A stretch of DNA of 64,000 bases from Rhizobium leguminosarum bv. viciae USDA 2370 (GCF_002008365.1 NZ_MRDL01000037.1:213357-277356), one strand, 5' to 3'; numbered from the stretch's first letter, positions 1 through 9,240 are shown. Notes: a model not told the origin generated them from the letters alone. Numbers and translations: made by a program.

Positions 1-1835
1 AAGGCGTCCAGCTTGCCGATCGCAGCCAGTCGAAGGTTTACGATCTCGATCGAACCTGCTGGCTGTACGTAGCCGAAAAGCCGCTGGTAAACCTGCTCGA
101 ATGCTCCCCGGATGGTTGCCGCATCTGTTGCCGAGCATTCGACCGGAATAGTCCATTGCTGACCAAAATAGCGAAGGTCGTACCCGCGCTTGAGGACCGC
201 TTTATCGCCGGTGAAACCTTCACGCGTCAGGACCTCGAGCGCCTCGCCCTGCATTTTGACGAAGGCTGCTTCGAGAACATCGGGTCCCGAGCTCTTGGCA
301 ACGTCGAGATCGTTGAGCCAACTTTTCACGTAGTCGTGACGCAGGTCTGAGTTACACATTCCGAATGCGCAGAACACTCCTGCCAGTCGCGGGATATAGA
401 GGCTGGAGCACCCAAGTAGACGCGCAGTCGATGGGCCATGCAGAGGTCCCGCACCGCCACAAGCGACGAGGGTAAATGCGCGCGGATTGTATCCCTTCTC
501 GAGCGAAGCCTGCTCGACCGCGTGAAGGATATTCTGTTCGACGAGTTGGATGATGCCGGCTGCGGCATCGGGGACACTGAGGCCGAGAGGCTTTGCGACA
601 TGCGTCTCAATGGCGTCGACAGCTTTTTCTAGGCTCAGTGTGATGACCCCGCCGGCATAGGGGCCGGGTTTCAGTCTTCCGAGCACGAGTTGTGCATCCG
701 TCACGGTCGGGCGGCTACCGCCGCGACCATAGGCTGCTGGGCCTGGAGTTGAGCCCGCGCCTTCCGGCCCAGCTTTTAACAAGCCTGCGCCATCGACCGA
801 GGCGATCGTGCCGCCGCCCGCGCCGACAGTGTGAATATCGACGGATGGTATGTTCAGGTGATAGCCATCGACCACGATCTGGTCGGTCATTGACACCATT
901 CCGTGTTCCATGAGCGTGACATCGCAGCTCGTTCCACCGACTTCGATCGACATAAGCCGTTCCGATCCGGTGTCTTGGCCGAAGAACTTGAGCGAGCCAA
1001 CACCAGCAGCAGGTCCGGACAACACCAGGCTTGCGGGCGCATGGCCTATTTCGTCGATGGATATCGCTCCGCCATTCGACTGGATCATCAAAAGCTTGCG
1101 TTTAAGGCCGAGCGACGACAAGCGATTTGAAAGGCTCTCAAGATAGGGAACAACCCGCCGCGCGACGTAAGCGTTGACGACGGTCGTGGACGTACGCTCA
1201 TATTCGCCGATCGTTGGTGCAATCTCAGACGACGTCGTCACCCAGACGTCGGGGAGCAGTTTTTTGAGCTCAGCTTTCGCGGCCCTCTCATGAGCGGGGT
1301 TGGCATAGGAATGGAGGAAACAAATGGCAATCGCTTCCACTCCTTCTTCCTTGAAAACACGTACTGCAGCTGCAACCGAGCCTGGATCGAAGGGTATTCT
1401 GACGGACCCATCCTGTTCCAGGCGTTCAACGACCGGCAGCCGAAGGTAGCGAGGGACCAGCACTTCGGGAAACGGTTTCCGGTGATCCCAGACGAATTCA
1501 CGCATCGAACGGCGGATTTCTAGCGAGTCGCGAAAGCCGTCGGTTACCAACAGGCCGACCTTCGCCCCCTTTTTTTCCAGCAGCGTATTGGTTGCGATGG
1601 TCGAACCGTGCACGAAAAGTTCCGTGTTCGATAGGAACGTCTCGATGTCCGTCGACAAGGCCGACGCCGCCAGCCGAATTGCGGAAAGAACACCTTCGGT
1701 CGGATCGGATGGAACCGAGGGAGCCTTAAATGCGCGCACGGCCCCCACGGAATCAACCACGACGAGGTCGGTAAATGTACCGCCAATATCAACTCCGACG
1801 CGGTAAGGTGCAATTAACATCGGCTGTTCACTCAT
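1..1835 (-). CDS. hyuA: Hydantoinase/5-oxoprolinase A subunit (N-terminal ~611 residues; 3' end outside window)
   Basis: This is the ATP-binding subunit of the HyuA/oxoprolinase/acetone carboxylase family, which opens cyclic amide rings or carboxylates small ketones using ATP. The reverse-strand reading frame is open from the ATG at 1833-1835 to the window edge. It begins with an N-terminal phosphate-binding motif VGVDIGGTFTD, followed by HGSTIATNTLLEKKGAKVGL, then GGTSCDVTLM and TVGAGGGTIASVD, all in family order. A GAGGGTG ribosome-binding site lies 8-9 bases upstream of the start. The family is normally about 680-700 residues, so roughly 80 residues lie beyond base 1; a HyuB partner would be expected next. 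It follows the aminotransferase gene by 65 bases and is probably co-transcribed with it. The substrate cannot be read from the sequence. Confidence 0.85.
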   Translation of the reverse strand, partial: MSEQPMLIAPYRVGVDIGGTFTDLVVVDSVGAVRAFKAPSVPSDPTEGVLSAIRLAASALSTDIETFLSNTELFVHGSTIATNTLLEKKGAKVGLLVTDGFRDSLEIRRSMREFVWDHRKPFPEVLVPRYLRLPVVERLEQDGSVRIPFDPGSVAAAVRVFKEEGVEAIAICFLHSYANPAHERAAKAELKKLLPDVWVTTSSEIAPTIGEYERTSTTVVNAYVARRVVPYLESLSNRLSSLGLKRKLLMIQSNGGAISIDEIGHAPASLVLSGPAAGVGSLKFFGQDTGSERLMSIEVGGTSCDVTLMEHGMVSMTDQIVVDGYHLNIPSVDIHTVGAGGGTIASVDGAGLLKAGPEGAGSTPGPAAYGRGGSRPTVTDAQLVLGRLKPGPYAGGVITLSLEKAVDAIETHVAKPLGLSVPDAAAGIIQLVEQNILHAVEQASLEKGYNPRAFTLVACGGAGPLHGPSTARLLGCSSLYIPRLAGVFCAFGMCNSDLRHDYVKSWLNDLDVAKSSGPDVLEAAFVKMQGEALEVLTREGFTGDKAVLKRGYDLRYFGQQWTIPVECSATDAATIRGAFEQVYQRLFGYVQPAGSIEIVNLRLAAIGKLDA

Positions 1836-1900
1836 CTTTGGTTCACCCTCAGTTATATTTGTTGTCCGAGACTGTTGCACAGATCATAGGTCCGGTTGTC

Positions 1901-3253
1901 CTACTGAGCACCGAGTTCCCGAGTGACGACGTTGACCAGCTTATCGGCTATGAAGGACACCTCGACCTCTGTCATAGGCGTCGAGAGTGCACCGGAGCAG
2001 TTGGGAGTTAGAAGGATGTTCTCTTCCAGCATTGCCAGTTGGATCTTGCGGATAAGCTTCGCAGTTTCGGGGCTCGGAAATGCGCTTCGATAGCCAGTAA
2101 CGGGCCCCGGGCCGACGTGGAGGCGGAAAAGTGAACCCAATCCAGTCACCGTTGCAGCAACGCCAGCGTCCGCGATTCCTTTGCGAATCTTTTGGCGTAA
2201 TGTCTCGCCGAGTGCGTTGAGCCGCTCGACCTCTTGCCTTGAATAGTGCTCGAGCGAGACGAGCCCGGCAGCCATACTCAGGGGGTTGGCGCTGAACGTA
2301 CCGCCCATGGACACTTTTGGCTTGCCGCTAGAATGATCAAAGACTGCCATCAGGTCTGCCCGCCCAGAGACCGCTCCAATTGGCAAGCCACCGCCTATGA
2401 TCTTCGCCGTGGTGATCAAATCCGGTTCGAGACCGAACAGTGGAGACGCTCCCTCATAGGTGAGGCGAAAGCTGATCACTTCGTCGGCGATGAGGATGAT
2501 GCCGTCGCGACGGCACGCTTCCTGAATTGCCGACGTCGTCTCTCGCGACATTGGAACCGTGCCGGCGCGCGAGGCATGCGGATCGACGATGACCGCAGCA
2601 AGTGTTGGCCCCTCCCGGCGCAGGATGTCGGCGCAGCGCTGAGGATCATCATAAGGAAGCACGACCACTTCGTTCAACACACTGTCGGGCGTGCCTTCAT
2701 TGCAGCGGACAGATGCAGGATTGCCGTTCTCGTCATCCCAGTTGGCCGGCGTTGGATCAAGACTGACTTCGATCCAATCATAGGCACCATGGTAGCAACC
2801 CTCAAACTTGGCAATTCTCTGGCGCCCCGTCAGACCCCGCGCCCCCTTGATTGCGGCAAGCACTGCCTCGGTGCCCGAGTTGCAGAAGCGGGTTTGTTCC
2901 ATTCGCGGGCTCCGAGCCGCGAGAGCTTCAGCGAGAATGATTTCGCTCTCTGTCGGCATTCCGAAGGCCGTCCCCTTCGTCATTGCCTGACGGACTGCGT
3001 CCAGAACGGGTTCATAGGCGTGGCCATGAATAAGCGAGAAAAAGTTGTTTGCACAATCGAGCAGCCGGCGCTCATCCAGGTCGATGACCCAGCACCCCTC
3101 GCCACGACCGGCGTATGGCGGATGAGGCTGAAACCATGATGCAGCGCGCATCGAGCCTCCCGGAACGACTTTGCGTTCACGCAGATAGGCGGCCTTGGAC
3201 CCGTTGCTGGACGCCAAAGCCGGTTCGTTGCTGCGCACCTGATCGAGTTTCAT
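1901..3253 (-). CDS. Class III PLP aminotransferase, glutamate-1-semialdehyde aminomutase-like
   Basis: A fold-type I PLP enzyme of about 450 residues in the HemL/omega-transaminase family, which moves an amino group to or within an aldehyde or keto acid. Visible motifs are the cofactor aspartate in ILIADEVISF, the Schiff-base lysine in TTAKIIGGGLPIGA, the substrate-side motif FCNSGTEAVLAAIKGAR, and GGTFSANPLSMAAG. The ATG at 3251-3253 is chosen because GGAG lies 7 bases upstream; an in-frame GTG at 3286 and an ATG at 3265 would add 4-11 residues. It is unlikely to be the haem-biosynthetic HemL, because it sits at the head of an inducible catabolic operon (promoter at 3289-3330) ahead of hyuA. 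The true amino donor and acceptor are unknown. Confidence 0.85.
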   Translation of the reverse strand: MKLDQVRSNEPALASSNGSKAAYLRERKVVPGGSMRAASWFQPHPPYAGRGEGCWVIDLDERRLLDCANNFFSLIHGHAYEPVLDAVRQAMTKGTAFGMPTESEIILAEALAARSPRMEQTRFCNSGTEAVLAAIKGARGLTGRQRIAKFEGCYHGAYDWIEVSLDPTPANWDDENGNPASVRCNEGTPDSVLNEVVVLPYDDPQRCADILRREGPTLAAVIVDPHASRAGTVPMSRETTSAIQEACRRDGIILIADEVISFRLTYEGASPLFGLEPDLITTAKIIGGGLPIGAVSGRADLMAVFDHSSGKPKVSMGGTFSANPLSMAAGLVSLEHYSRQEVERLNALGETLRQKIRKGIADAGVAATVTGLGSLFRLHVGPGPVTGYRSAFPSPETAKLIRKIQLAMLEENILLTPNCSGALSTPMTEVEVSFIADKLVNVVTRELGAQ

Positions 3254-3288
3254 AGTGTTCTCCATCCACACTTGAGCTTGCTGCACTA

Positions 3289-3330
3289 AACACTATGATC
3301 CAAAGTTCTGTCAACAGGATCATGTGATCC
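3289..3330 (-). promoter_or_regulatory. Promoter/operator A for the aminotransferase-hyuA operon
   Basis: On the minus strand, a perfect palindrome GGATCACATGATCC (3317-3330) is followed after 2 bases by TTGACA (3309-3314), then 7 bases, then GGATCATAGTGTT (3289-3301). The same order and spacing occurs at three other operon starts in this window (3435-3476, 9200-9240, 9405-9446). No good -10 hexamer is visible; the second half-site lies over the expected -10 area, which suits a repressor. The cognate regulator is not encoded in the window. Confidence 0.8.
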
Positions 3331-3434
3331 ATGTTTGTTTGGTTCATGCCAACGCGACCATTGCCAACGCGTACTCAAAAAGAGACGAGCGAATCCTCGT
3401 CTCCAGGAAGGCGACAGATCAGAATCTTTCATTT

Positions 3435-3476
3435 GGATCAGTTGATCCACTTGACATATTATTGGATCATGATGTT
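3435..3476 (+). promoter_or_regulatory. Promoter/operator B for the GMC dehydrogenase operon
   Basis: The palindrome GGATCAGTTGATCC (3435-3448) is followed by 2 bases, TTGACA (3451-3456), 7 bases, and GGATCATGATGTT (3464-3476). The layout matches promoter A base for base in spacing but points rightward, so the 3.3-3.6 kb gap is a divergent control region. About 170 bases separate it from the GMC start codon at 3649, which leaves a long untranslated leader. Confidence 0.8.
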
Positions 3477-3648
3477 GACTGCATAAGAGGAGTTCGAAGG
3501 ATAGTTCTTCGACGCCAGATCCTAGCCATGAGGTGAGAGGTGGGCGGCCCCATTGGCACAACCCCGAAGGGGTGGTCTTGCGGTTGGCTACGGAGATCTC
3601 CAATCGCCGCTCGAACAGCAACCGAAAGCTTTACCAGGAGTGGATAAG

Positions 3649-5307
3649 ATGACCAATGAAGGCCAGGCGGCGGTTTATGACGTTGTGATTGTAGGCGCTG
3701 GCCCGTCTGGCGCCGTCGCCGCAAAACGATTGGCGGAAGAAGGTATGTCGGTTGTCTGTCTGGAACAGGGCAGTTACCCCGACTACACCAAACTCCGCCA
3801 CTCTGGACTCGAATTCGAGCTTACGAAAAATCAATATTTCGCGACGAACCCAAATCGTCGCAAGGACCCTTCCGACTATCCGATCGATGTGGCGGATTCA
3901 GAGATCGAGCCATTGATGTGGAACGGCGTTGGCGGAAGTTCGGTTATTTATACAGCTGCTTGGCATCGATTGAAGCCCAGTGACTTCCGGGTCCGAACCG
4001 TGGACGGAATTGCTGACGATTGGCCTCTAAGCTATGCCGAACTCGAACCATTTTATGCCCGCGTTGAACAAGATTTTGCGGTCTCAGGCGTCGGTGGCGA
4101 CCCAGCCTACCCGCCGGGCTTTGACATTCCCCTGCCCCCATTTCCGATGACTGCAATCGACCGCAAGCTTTCTGCAGCCCATGATCGCCTTGGCTGGCAT
4201 TGGTGGCCCGGCAGCAATTCGATTGCGACAGTCAAGCACAACGGCCTGCATCCTTGTGTTCGCCGCGGTGCATGTGCCTGGGGCTGTTTCGACGGCGCCA
4301 AGGCATCGGTAGATCGCACGCACTGGCCCGTATGTATAAAGCTCGGGGTGAAGCTTGTTCAGAACGCTCGCGTGCTGCGCGTCGAAACCGGGTCCGATGG
4401 GCTCGCGACCGGCGTTACTTATATCGATCGCGAGAGCGGAACCACACATTTTCAACCAGGTCGTCTGGTGATCGTCTCCGCGAATGGAATAGGTACCCCG
4501 CGGCTGCTGTTGAACTCTGCGTCCACTCAGCACCCGCACGGTTTGGGCAACTCGTCTGGCATGGTCGGAAAGAGACTCATGATGCATCCCTATGGGACAG
4601 TCACGGGGCTTTTCGACGATTTCTTCGAGAATTGGCAGGGCCCATACGGGCAACGCGCATATTCACTAGAATTCGCCGAGACCCGCAAGGATACCAACTT
4701 CTACCGCGGCGCTAAGTGGCAACTTATGGGAATGGGCGGTCCGCTGGCGACGGTGGGTAGTTGGCCGTGGGGGAGCGGTGGGAATGTCTGGGGCGAAAAT
4801 TTCCACGAAACGGTTAGAAAACGGTTTGGCCGCTCCGCATACTGGGGAATCATGGCCGAAGATTTGCCAAGCGAAGAAAACATGGTTGTGCTTGATCCGA
4901 ACGTCACCGACGCCGAAGGCATGCCAGCGGTCAAGGTGAAATATAAATCCTCGCAGAACACATTGGACCTATTGGACTACAACGTGCTGCGCGCGACAGA
5001 ATCTATGAAGGAAGCAGGCGCTTACGAAGTCTCGTCAACGCCTCCGATGCGGGAAACAGGCTGGCATATTCTTGGGACGGTGCGTATGGGCAATGACGCG
5101 ACCGATTCAGTCGTCGACCGGTTTGGCCGGTCGCACGACGTTGCCAACGTTTTCGTCATGGACGGTAGCGTCATGCCAACATCGGGTGCGGTCAATCCGA
5201 CGGGGACCGTGACCGCACTCGCATTGCGAAACTCGGAGGCCATCATTGCAAACCGGCGTTCACAACCGGTGAGCCAAACTGTTGAAGCACGAAAGGTTGG
5301 ATATTGA
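3649..5307 (+). CDS. GMC-family FAD oxidoreductase (gluconate 2-dehydrogenase flavoprotein-like)
   Basis: A flavoprotein of about 552 residues that oxidises an alcohol or polyol carbon. The Rossmann motif VVIVGAGPSGAVAAKRLAEE lies at residues 12-31. A C-terminal GMC block carries the catalytic histidine (GWHILGTVRMG) and the second active-site position (GAVNPTGTVTALALR). It resembles the large subunit of membrane gluconate/sorbitol dehydrogenases rather than choline oxidase. The ATG at 3649 is chosen for the AGGAG eight bases upstream; an in-frame start at 3553 would add 32 residues upstream of the FAD fold. It has no signal peptide, so it is probably cytoplasmic. It is followed after 3 bases by its likely small partner. 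The electron acceptor is not evident, since no cytochrome gene is adjacent. Confidence 0.88.
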   Translation: MTNEGQAAVYDVVIVGAGPSGAVAAKRLAEEGMSVVCLEQGSYPDYTKLRHSGLEFELTKNQYFATNPNRRKDPSDYPIDVADSEIEPLMWNGVGGSSVIYTAAWHRLKPSDFRVRTVDGIADDWPLSYAELEPFYARVEQDFAVSGVGGDPAYPPGFDIPLPPFPMTAIDRKLSAAHDRLGWHWWPGSNSIATVKHNGLHPCVRRGACAWGCFDGAKASVDRTHWPVCIKLGVKLVQNARVLRVETGSDGLATGVTYIDRESGTTHFQPGRLVIVSANGIGTPRLLLNSASTQHPHGLGNSSGMVGKRLMMHPYGTVTGLFDDFFENWQGPYGQRAYSLEFAETRKDTNFYRGAKWQLMGMGGPLATVGSWPWGSGGNVWGENFHETVRKRFGRSAYWGIMAEDLPSEENMVVLDPNVTDAEGMPAVKVKYKSSQNTLDLLDYNVLRATESMKEAGAYEVSSTPPMRETGWHILGTVRMGNDATDSVVDRFGRSHDVANVFVMDGSVMPTSGAVNPTGTVTALALRNSEAIIANRRSQPVSQTVEARKVGY

Positions 5308-5310
5308 GCC

Positions 5311-5739
5311 ATGACAACCGATGACATCCATCTCTTGCAATCCAAGATCGAATGGGTTGCGGATGCACTGATCCCTAAGGATCGTGATCATGCAATGCCG
5401 TCGGCAAGTGAAGTGGGCATCTTCGAACGCTTGTTGCCCCGCGCTTTGAAAGAACGCGACGACATGGCTCCCTCTTTCTTCAGGGCGCTGGCCCGTCTGC
5501 CAGAGGATTCGCCACCGAACCCTTTAGAGGCCATCCGCGCGCTTGGCAGCGACGACTTTTATGTCATCAGCTTTCTGATTGCGGGTGCTTATTTTCTCGA
5601 CGAGGCCGTCACTGGAAAGCTGCGATATCCGGGCCAGGAAGCTCTTTACGAGACGCCGGACTATGACGAAATCATGGAAACAGTCGAGCGGGTTCAAGAA
5701 CGAGGGTCCGTCTATCTGGACGTACCGGAGCCGCTGTAG
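5311..5739 (+). CDS. Gluconate 2-dehydrogenase subunit 3 family small subunit
   Basis: A 142-residue protein matching the gamma (small) subunit family of GMC-type membrane dehydrogenases. It has the N-terminal VADALIPKD motif and a central YVISFLIAGAYFLDEAVTGK followed by RYPGQEA, which is the signature of subunit 3. These subunits accompany the flavoprotein and are thought to help its maturation or export. It starts 3 bases after the GMC gene, so the two are translationally linked. Unlike many family members it has no Tat or Sec signal, in keeping with its partner. Confidence 0.82.
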   Translation: MTTDDIHLLQSKIEWVADALIPKDRDHAMPSASEVGIFERLLPRALKERDDMAPSFFRALARLPEDSPPNPLEAIRALGSDDFYVISFLIAGAYFLDEAVTGKLRYPGQEALYETPDYDEIMETVERVQERGSVYLDVPEPL

Positions 5740-5996
5740 GCTTGGCATTTCTGCCCTCGCGATGTCACCGAAAAGCGGTGCTCTGCCCCAACGTTTAGAA
5801 TGGATCTTGGATGAGGTGTCAGCGCCGCCTTTTCGGGCGTCGCGACGATCATGGCTCCGAATTCGACTGCAGCACCGGTGAAACCCGCCTGCCCTAACGC
5901 TCCGGCGTAAGCACGCGCCGCGATGACAGGTGGGCTCGACGCCAGCCAGAAGCGGTCCGCCACATCGCTCACGGGTGAGCGCCCAGTCGCGAGTTT
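5740..5996. other. Convergent intergenic region
   Basis: About 257 bases lie between the ends of the GMC operon (plus) and the FAD-linked oxidase operon (minus). An 86-codon minus-strand frame crosses it (5712-5972), but it overlaps the end of the small-subunit gene, has no recognisable motif and sits where a gene would not be expected. I call no gene and no convincing terminator here. Confidence 0.5.
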
Positions 5997-7457
5997 TCAG
6001 ACACGATCCGCACCTGAACCTCGTCTGTCGATGAACGGGTTAAGCGCCCAAGGGAGCACTTTCCCAGGATTGAAAAGCCCATTTGGATCGATTGCCGACT
6101 TGATGCGCCGCATCATCTCAAGCTTGCCCTCAGCACCGTAGCGGAGAAGGAGGTCGAGTTTCACGCGCCCAATGCCATACTCGGCGCTGAATGTCCCGCC
6201 CATCTCAAAGACCAGACGGTAGATTTCGGGAGAGATTTCCTCTTCAACTCTTTTCCGGAAATCACCCTTATCCGCCCCAGGCGGCGCGACAATATTGAAA
6301 TGGACGTTGCCGTCACCGACGTGACCGTAGATCGACAGGATGGAGCCCGACCACCTGTCCTGAACAAGACGAGACGCGGCCTCGACGAAATCCGCCACCC
6401 TGGAGGTTCGTACCGCGATGTCGTGTTTAATGGAACCGCCGTGATGAACCTCCGCCTCGGGTATGTTCTCACGCAGATACCATAAGGCGGCTCTTTGCTG
6501 CTGGCTGGCCGCGATCGTCGCATCAACGATCAAGCCGGCTTCATAGAGTTCGCCGAGAAGCGCGCTCATACAGTCCTCAAAATTCAAGACAGGCGACACG
6601 GTTGTCGCCTCCAGAATGACGTAGTGCTCGCTTTCTTGCTGCAGGGGATGACGCAGATTGTTTTTGGCGTTGAAAAGGAGATTCAGTGACGTGCGTGAAA
6701 TGTATTCGAACGAGGTGATCGCTTCCCCGGTTTGGACTTGAGCGGCACTCAGAATTGACGCAAGGGAGGCGATATCCCTGATTGCCAAGAACGCCGTGAC
6801 TGTCTCGCGGGGCTTTCTCACGAGCTTCAGACTGACTCCCGTAATGACGCCTAGCGTCCCTTCCGCACCGATGAAGAGCTGTTTGACATCGTATCCCGAG
6901 TTATTTTTGCGCAGCGGAGCCAACTCACTGTAGAGCGAGCCATCGGGCAATACCGCTTCCAATCCAAGGACCAGCTCTCGCGTCATTCCATGTCGCAAAA
7001 CATTGATCCCACCCGCATTGGTCGACAAGTTGCCACCGATACGACACGATTGTTGTGAACCGAGGGCGAGGGGCAACATCAGGCCGGCTTCGTCGGCGGC
7101 GCGCTGCAAGTCTGCAAGTATAATTCCCGCATCGACGGTCACGGAGAGGTTCTCATTGTCGAGATCACGCAACCTCGTCATCCTCTCCAAACTGATCAGC
7201 AACTCGTCGCCATCATCGCTTGGGGTGGCGGCGGCGCAGTAGCTGGTATTCCCACCCTGCGGCACGATGGCGACACCATGCTTTGCACAAACACGGACGA
7301 TCGTCTGGACATCGGCCGTGTTGCGCGGGCGCAGCAAAGCAGGCGTTCGTCCCGTGTATTGCCGGCGAAAGTCGGTGAGGTAGGACGACAGGATATCCTG
7401 ATCCCGAGTTACCAGGTCCTGGGGCAGTTCCAAAAGCGCGCATTCGAGATTGTGCAT
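5997..7457 (-). CDS. FAD-linked oxidase, GlcD / D-lactate (2-hydroxyacid) dehydrogenase type
   Basis: A cytoplasmic flavoenzyme of 486 residues with a PCMH-type FAD-binding domain (VPQGGNTSYCAAATPS; GSQQSCRIGGNLSTNAGGINVLRHG; FIGAEGTLGVITGVSLK) and a C-terminal FAD-oxidase domain ending in YGHVGDGNVHFN, EYGIGRVK and NPNGLFNPGKVLP-type motifs. The family oxidises D-2-hydroxyacids (D-lactate, glycolate, D-2-hydroxyglutarate) to 2-oxoacids and passes electrons to the quinone pool or a flavoprotein. The start ATG has AGGAAGAGG directly upstream. It is the last gene of the gloA-hydroxyacid dehydrogenase-oxidase operon. Together the three suggest handling of a 2-oxoaldehyde or 2-hydroxyacid intermediate, which is an inference. 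Confidence 0.85.
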   Translation of the reverse strand: MHNLECALLELPQDLVTRDQDILSSYLTDFRRQYTGRTPALLRPRNTADVQTIVRVCAKHGVAIVPQGGNTSYCAAATPSDDGDELLISLERMTRLRDLDNENLSVTVDAGIILADLQRAADEAGLMLPLALGSQQSCRIGGNLSTNAGGINVLRHGMTRELVLGLEAVLPDGSLYSELAPLRKNNSGYDVKQLFIGAEGTLGVITGVSLKLVRKPRETVTAFLAIRDIASLASILSAAQVQTGEAITSFEYISRTSLNLLFNAKNNLRHPLQQESEHYVILEATTVSPVLNFEDCMSALLGELYEAGLIVDATIAASQQQRAALWYLRENIPEAEVHHGGSIKHDIAVRTSRVADFVEAASRLVQDRWSGSILSIYGHVGDGNVHFNIVAPPGADKGDFRKRVEEEISPEIYRLVFEMGGTFSAEYGIGRVKLDLLLRYGAEGKLEMMRRIKSAIDPNGLFNPGKVLPWALNPFIDRRGSGADRV

Positions 7458-7537
7458 CCTCTTCCTATCCTTACCGCTGGTCCGGTTCGTGCGCCTGTCT
7501 GCGCTCCAAGAGCAGGGCCGTTGGCGTTTTCAACCCG

Positions 7538-8491
7538 TCATCGCGTGACAAGATCTGGAAGAGGTTCTCCTTGCAGCGCGCGGCGCGCCCTCTCGACGGC
7601 CTGCTCTTGGAGCGCACCCAGTGACGTCGTGGAACGCCACGCGACGTGGGGGGTGAACAGCGTATTGGGTGCTTCGCGTAGTGGATGGGCTGCCGGAAGC
7701 GGTTCATGCGCAAAAGTGTCGAGACCTGCACCGGCGATCGTTCCGGCGGTAAGGGCCGCAGCCAGTGCCTCCTCGTCGATCAACCCCCCTCGGGAGACAT
7801 TCACGATTACCGCATTGCGCCGCATGCGCTTGAGGACTTCGTCGGAAATCAAGTGACGCGTCTCATCTGTCAGCGGCAAATGCAACGAGACGACATCCGA
7901 CTCTTCAAGCACCTGCTTCAGCGAGGCGGCTGTAACGCCCTCGAATGTCGAGATTGGATCGAAGGCATGCACTTTGGCGCCGATCGCCGCCCACCACGTG
8001 GCAACTAACCGCCCGATCCGGCCAGTACCGACAATGCCAACCTGAAGGTTCGAAAGTTTGGGCGTATCGAGACCAATTGTCCCAGCCCACTGACCCGCCC
8101 CGATCGCCGCGTGCCCCTGGGGAATACGCCGCGCGAGCGCCAAACCCATGGCCAGGGCGTGAGAGGCAACTTCTTCGGAAGCTGTGTCCGGCACGATTGT
8201 CACGGGTACCCCGACTTTGTTGGCGGCCGCGACGTCGATGTTGTCATAGCCGACGCCATATCGCACGACTGCCTTGCAACGCTGCAGCAATCCAAATTCC
8301 TCTGCCGTCATCTTGGCATAGGGCGTGACCATGACGATTTCGGCCTCAGCCATGCGACTGCGGAATGACGCTTGGTCATCCGCTACGACAATCTCACGCC
8401 CCATGCGTTCGGCGAGCGCGCGTTCGCGGTCGACGTTTGGGAAACGATGGGGGGCAACGAGGATAATTCCTGTCTCATTGTTTGTAGTCAT
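7538..8491 (-). CDS. D-isomer-specific 2-hydroxyacid dehydrogenase (NAD-dependent)
   Basis: A 317-residue enzyme of the PGDH/CtBP family interconverting a 2-oxoacid and a D-2-hydroxyacid. It shows the NAD motif VGIVGTGRIGRLVATWW, the catalytic arginine in VNVSRGGLIDEEAL, the glutamate region DTFAHEPLP, and the catalytic histidine in TLFTPHVAW. The ATG at 8489-8491 is preceded by GGAGG nine bases upstream; an in-frame start at 8557 would overlap the neighbouring gloA stop region and gives a basic non-family extension. It lies between gloA (68 bases upstream) and the FAD-linked oxidase (80 bases downstream). Confidence 0.87.
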   Translation of the reverse strand: MTTNNETGIILVAPHRFPNVDRERALAERMGREIVVADDQASFRSRMAEAEIVMVTPYAKMTAEEFGLLQRCKAVVRYGVGYDNIDVAAANKVGVPVTIVPDTASEEVASHALAMGLALARRIPQGHAAIGAGQWAGTIGLDTPKLSNLQVGIVGTGRIGRLVATWWAAIGAKVHAFDPISTFEGVTAASLKQVLEESDVVSLHLPLTDETRHLISDEVLKRMRRNAVIVNVSRGGLIDEEALAAALTAGTIAGAGLDTFAHEPLPAAHPLREAPNTLFTPHVAWRSTTSLGALQEQAVERARRALQGEPLPDLVTR

Positions 8492-8559
8492 GCCAATAAT
8501 CCTCCGCGCTCGGCGATTGCATCTTGATGCTAGGTTTTGCTTGGTCTTACCGACCAATG

Positions 8560-8970
8560 TCAGCTCAATGTGTCGAGATCGATCAGTTCAATCTTGTAGC
8601 CATCCGGATCTTCCACGAAGGCGAGCACTGTCGTTCCGTGCTTCATTGGGCCGGCCGGTCGTGGAATCTTGGCGCCATTTGCCGCAAGCTCGTTGCAGAC
8701 GTCATAAATGTTCCTGACACCGAGCGCGATGTGGCCATAGCCATTGCCAAGCTCATAGGCAGTTTCCTGCTCCCAGTTATGGGTGAGCTCTAGAACGGCA
8801 TGGGTCTCCTCGGGACCGTAACCGACAAAGGCGATAGTGAACTTCCCATCGGGATATTCCAGACGGCGCAGCAGCTTCATGCCAAGCAGCCGTGTGTAAA
8901 AGTCTATCGACTTGTCGAGGTCTTTGACGCGCACCATCGTGTGCAATACCCGAAATTTTGGCTCGATCAT
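8560..8970 (-). CDS. gloA: Lactoylglutathione lyase (glyoxalase I)
   Basis: This 136-residue protein converts the hemithioacetal of methylglyoxal and glutathione to S-lactoylglutathione. All four metal ligands known for the bacterial Ni-type enzyme can be placed: H10 (VLHTMVRV), E61 (AVLELTHNW), H80 (GYGHIAL) and E128 (GYKIELID), with spacings matching the E. coli enzyme apart from a one-residue insertion. It is the first gene of the operon behind promoter C. Its presence suggests the pathway produces a 2-oxoaldehyde, or that the enzyme acts on a pathway-specific analogue. Confidence 0.93.
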   Translation of the reverse strand: MIEPKFRVLHTMVRVKDLDKSIDFYTRLLGMKLLRRLEYPDGKFTIAFVGYGPEETHAVLELTHNWEQETAYELGNGYGHIALGVRNIYDVCNELAANGAKIPRPAGPMKHGTTVLAFVEDPDGYKIELIDLDTLS

Positions 8971-9199
8971 TTCGCTTCCTTTTGCTGTCTGGCATCACAA
9001 GGTGACGCTTCATCGGTCGCATAGCGCGGTAACTCATGGCGAATAGCGCCCCGTCGAGAAATCGCGGTGGTTGCCGCAGAAACGCGCCAGGGCTGTTAAT
9101 CCGCTGGGTACTTCTGTGCTTTGCTAAGATGAAATGCGTCGGACCCATGCTGGAGGATGCCTCCTACCTAGGCCCCTCGATTGATCATCGTCCACAGTG

Positions 9200-9240
9200 A
9201 ACACATGATCCTTGTGCGTGTCAATAGGATCATGTGATCC
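9200..9240 (-). promoter_or_regulatory. Promoter/operator C for the gloA operon
   Basis: On the minus strand the palindrome GGATCACATGATCC (9227-9240) is followed by 2 bases, TTGACA (9219-9224), 7 bases and GGATCATGTGTT (9200-9211). It is identical to promoter A in the palindrome, the -35 and both spacings. The second element is one base shorter than in the other three copies. Confidence 0.8.

Noticed and set aside
2246..3139. 297-codon plus-strand frame
   Set aside because: It is antisense to the class III aminotransferase, whose motifs are complete; the antisense product has no family features.
5712..5972. 86-codon minus-strand frame between convergent operons
   Set aside because: It overlaps the end of the subunit 3 gene, has no motif or ribosome-binding site, and sits between two convergent gene ends.
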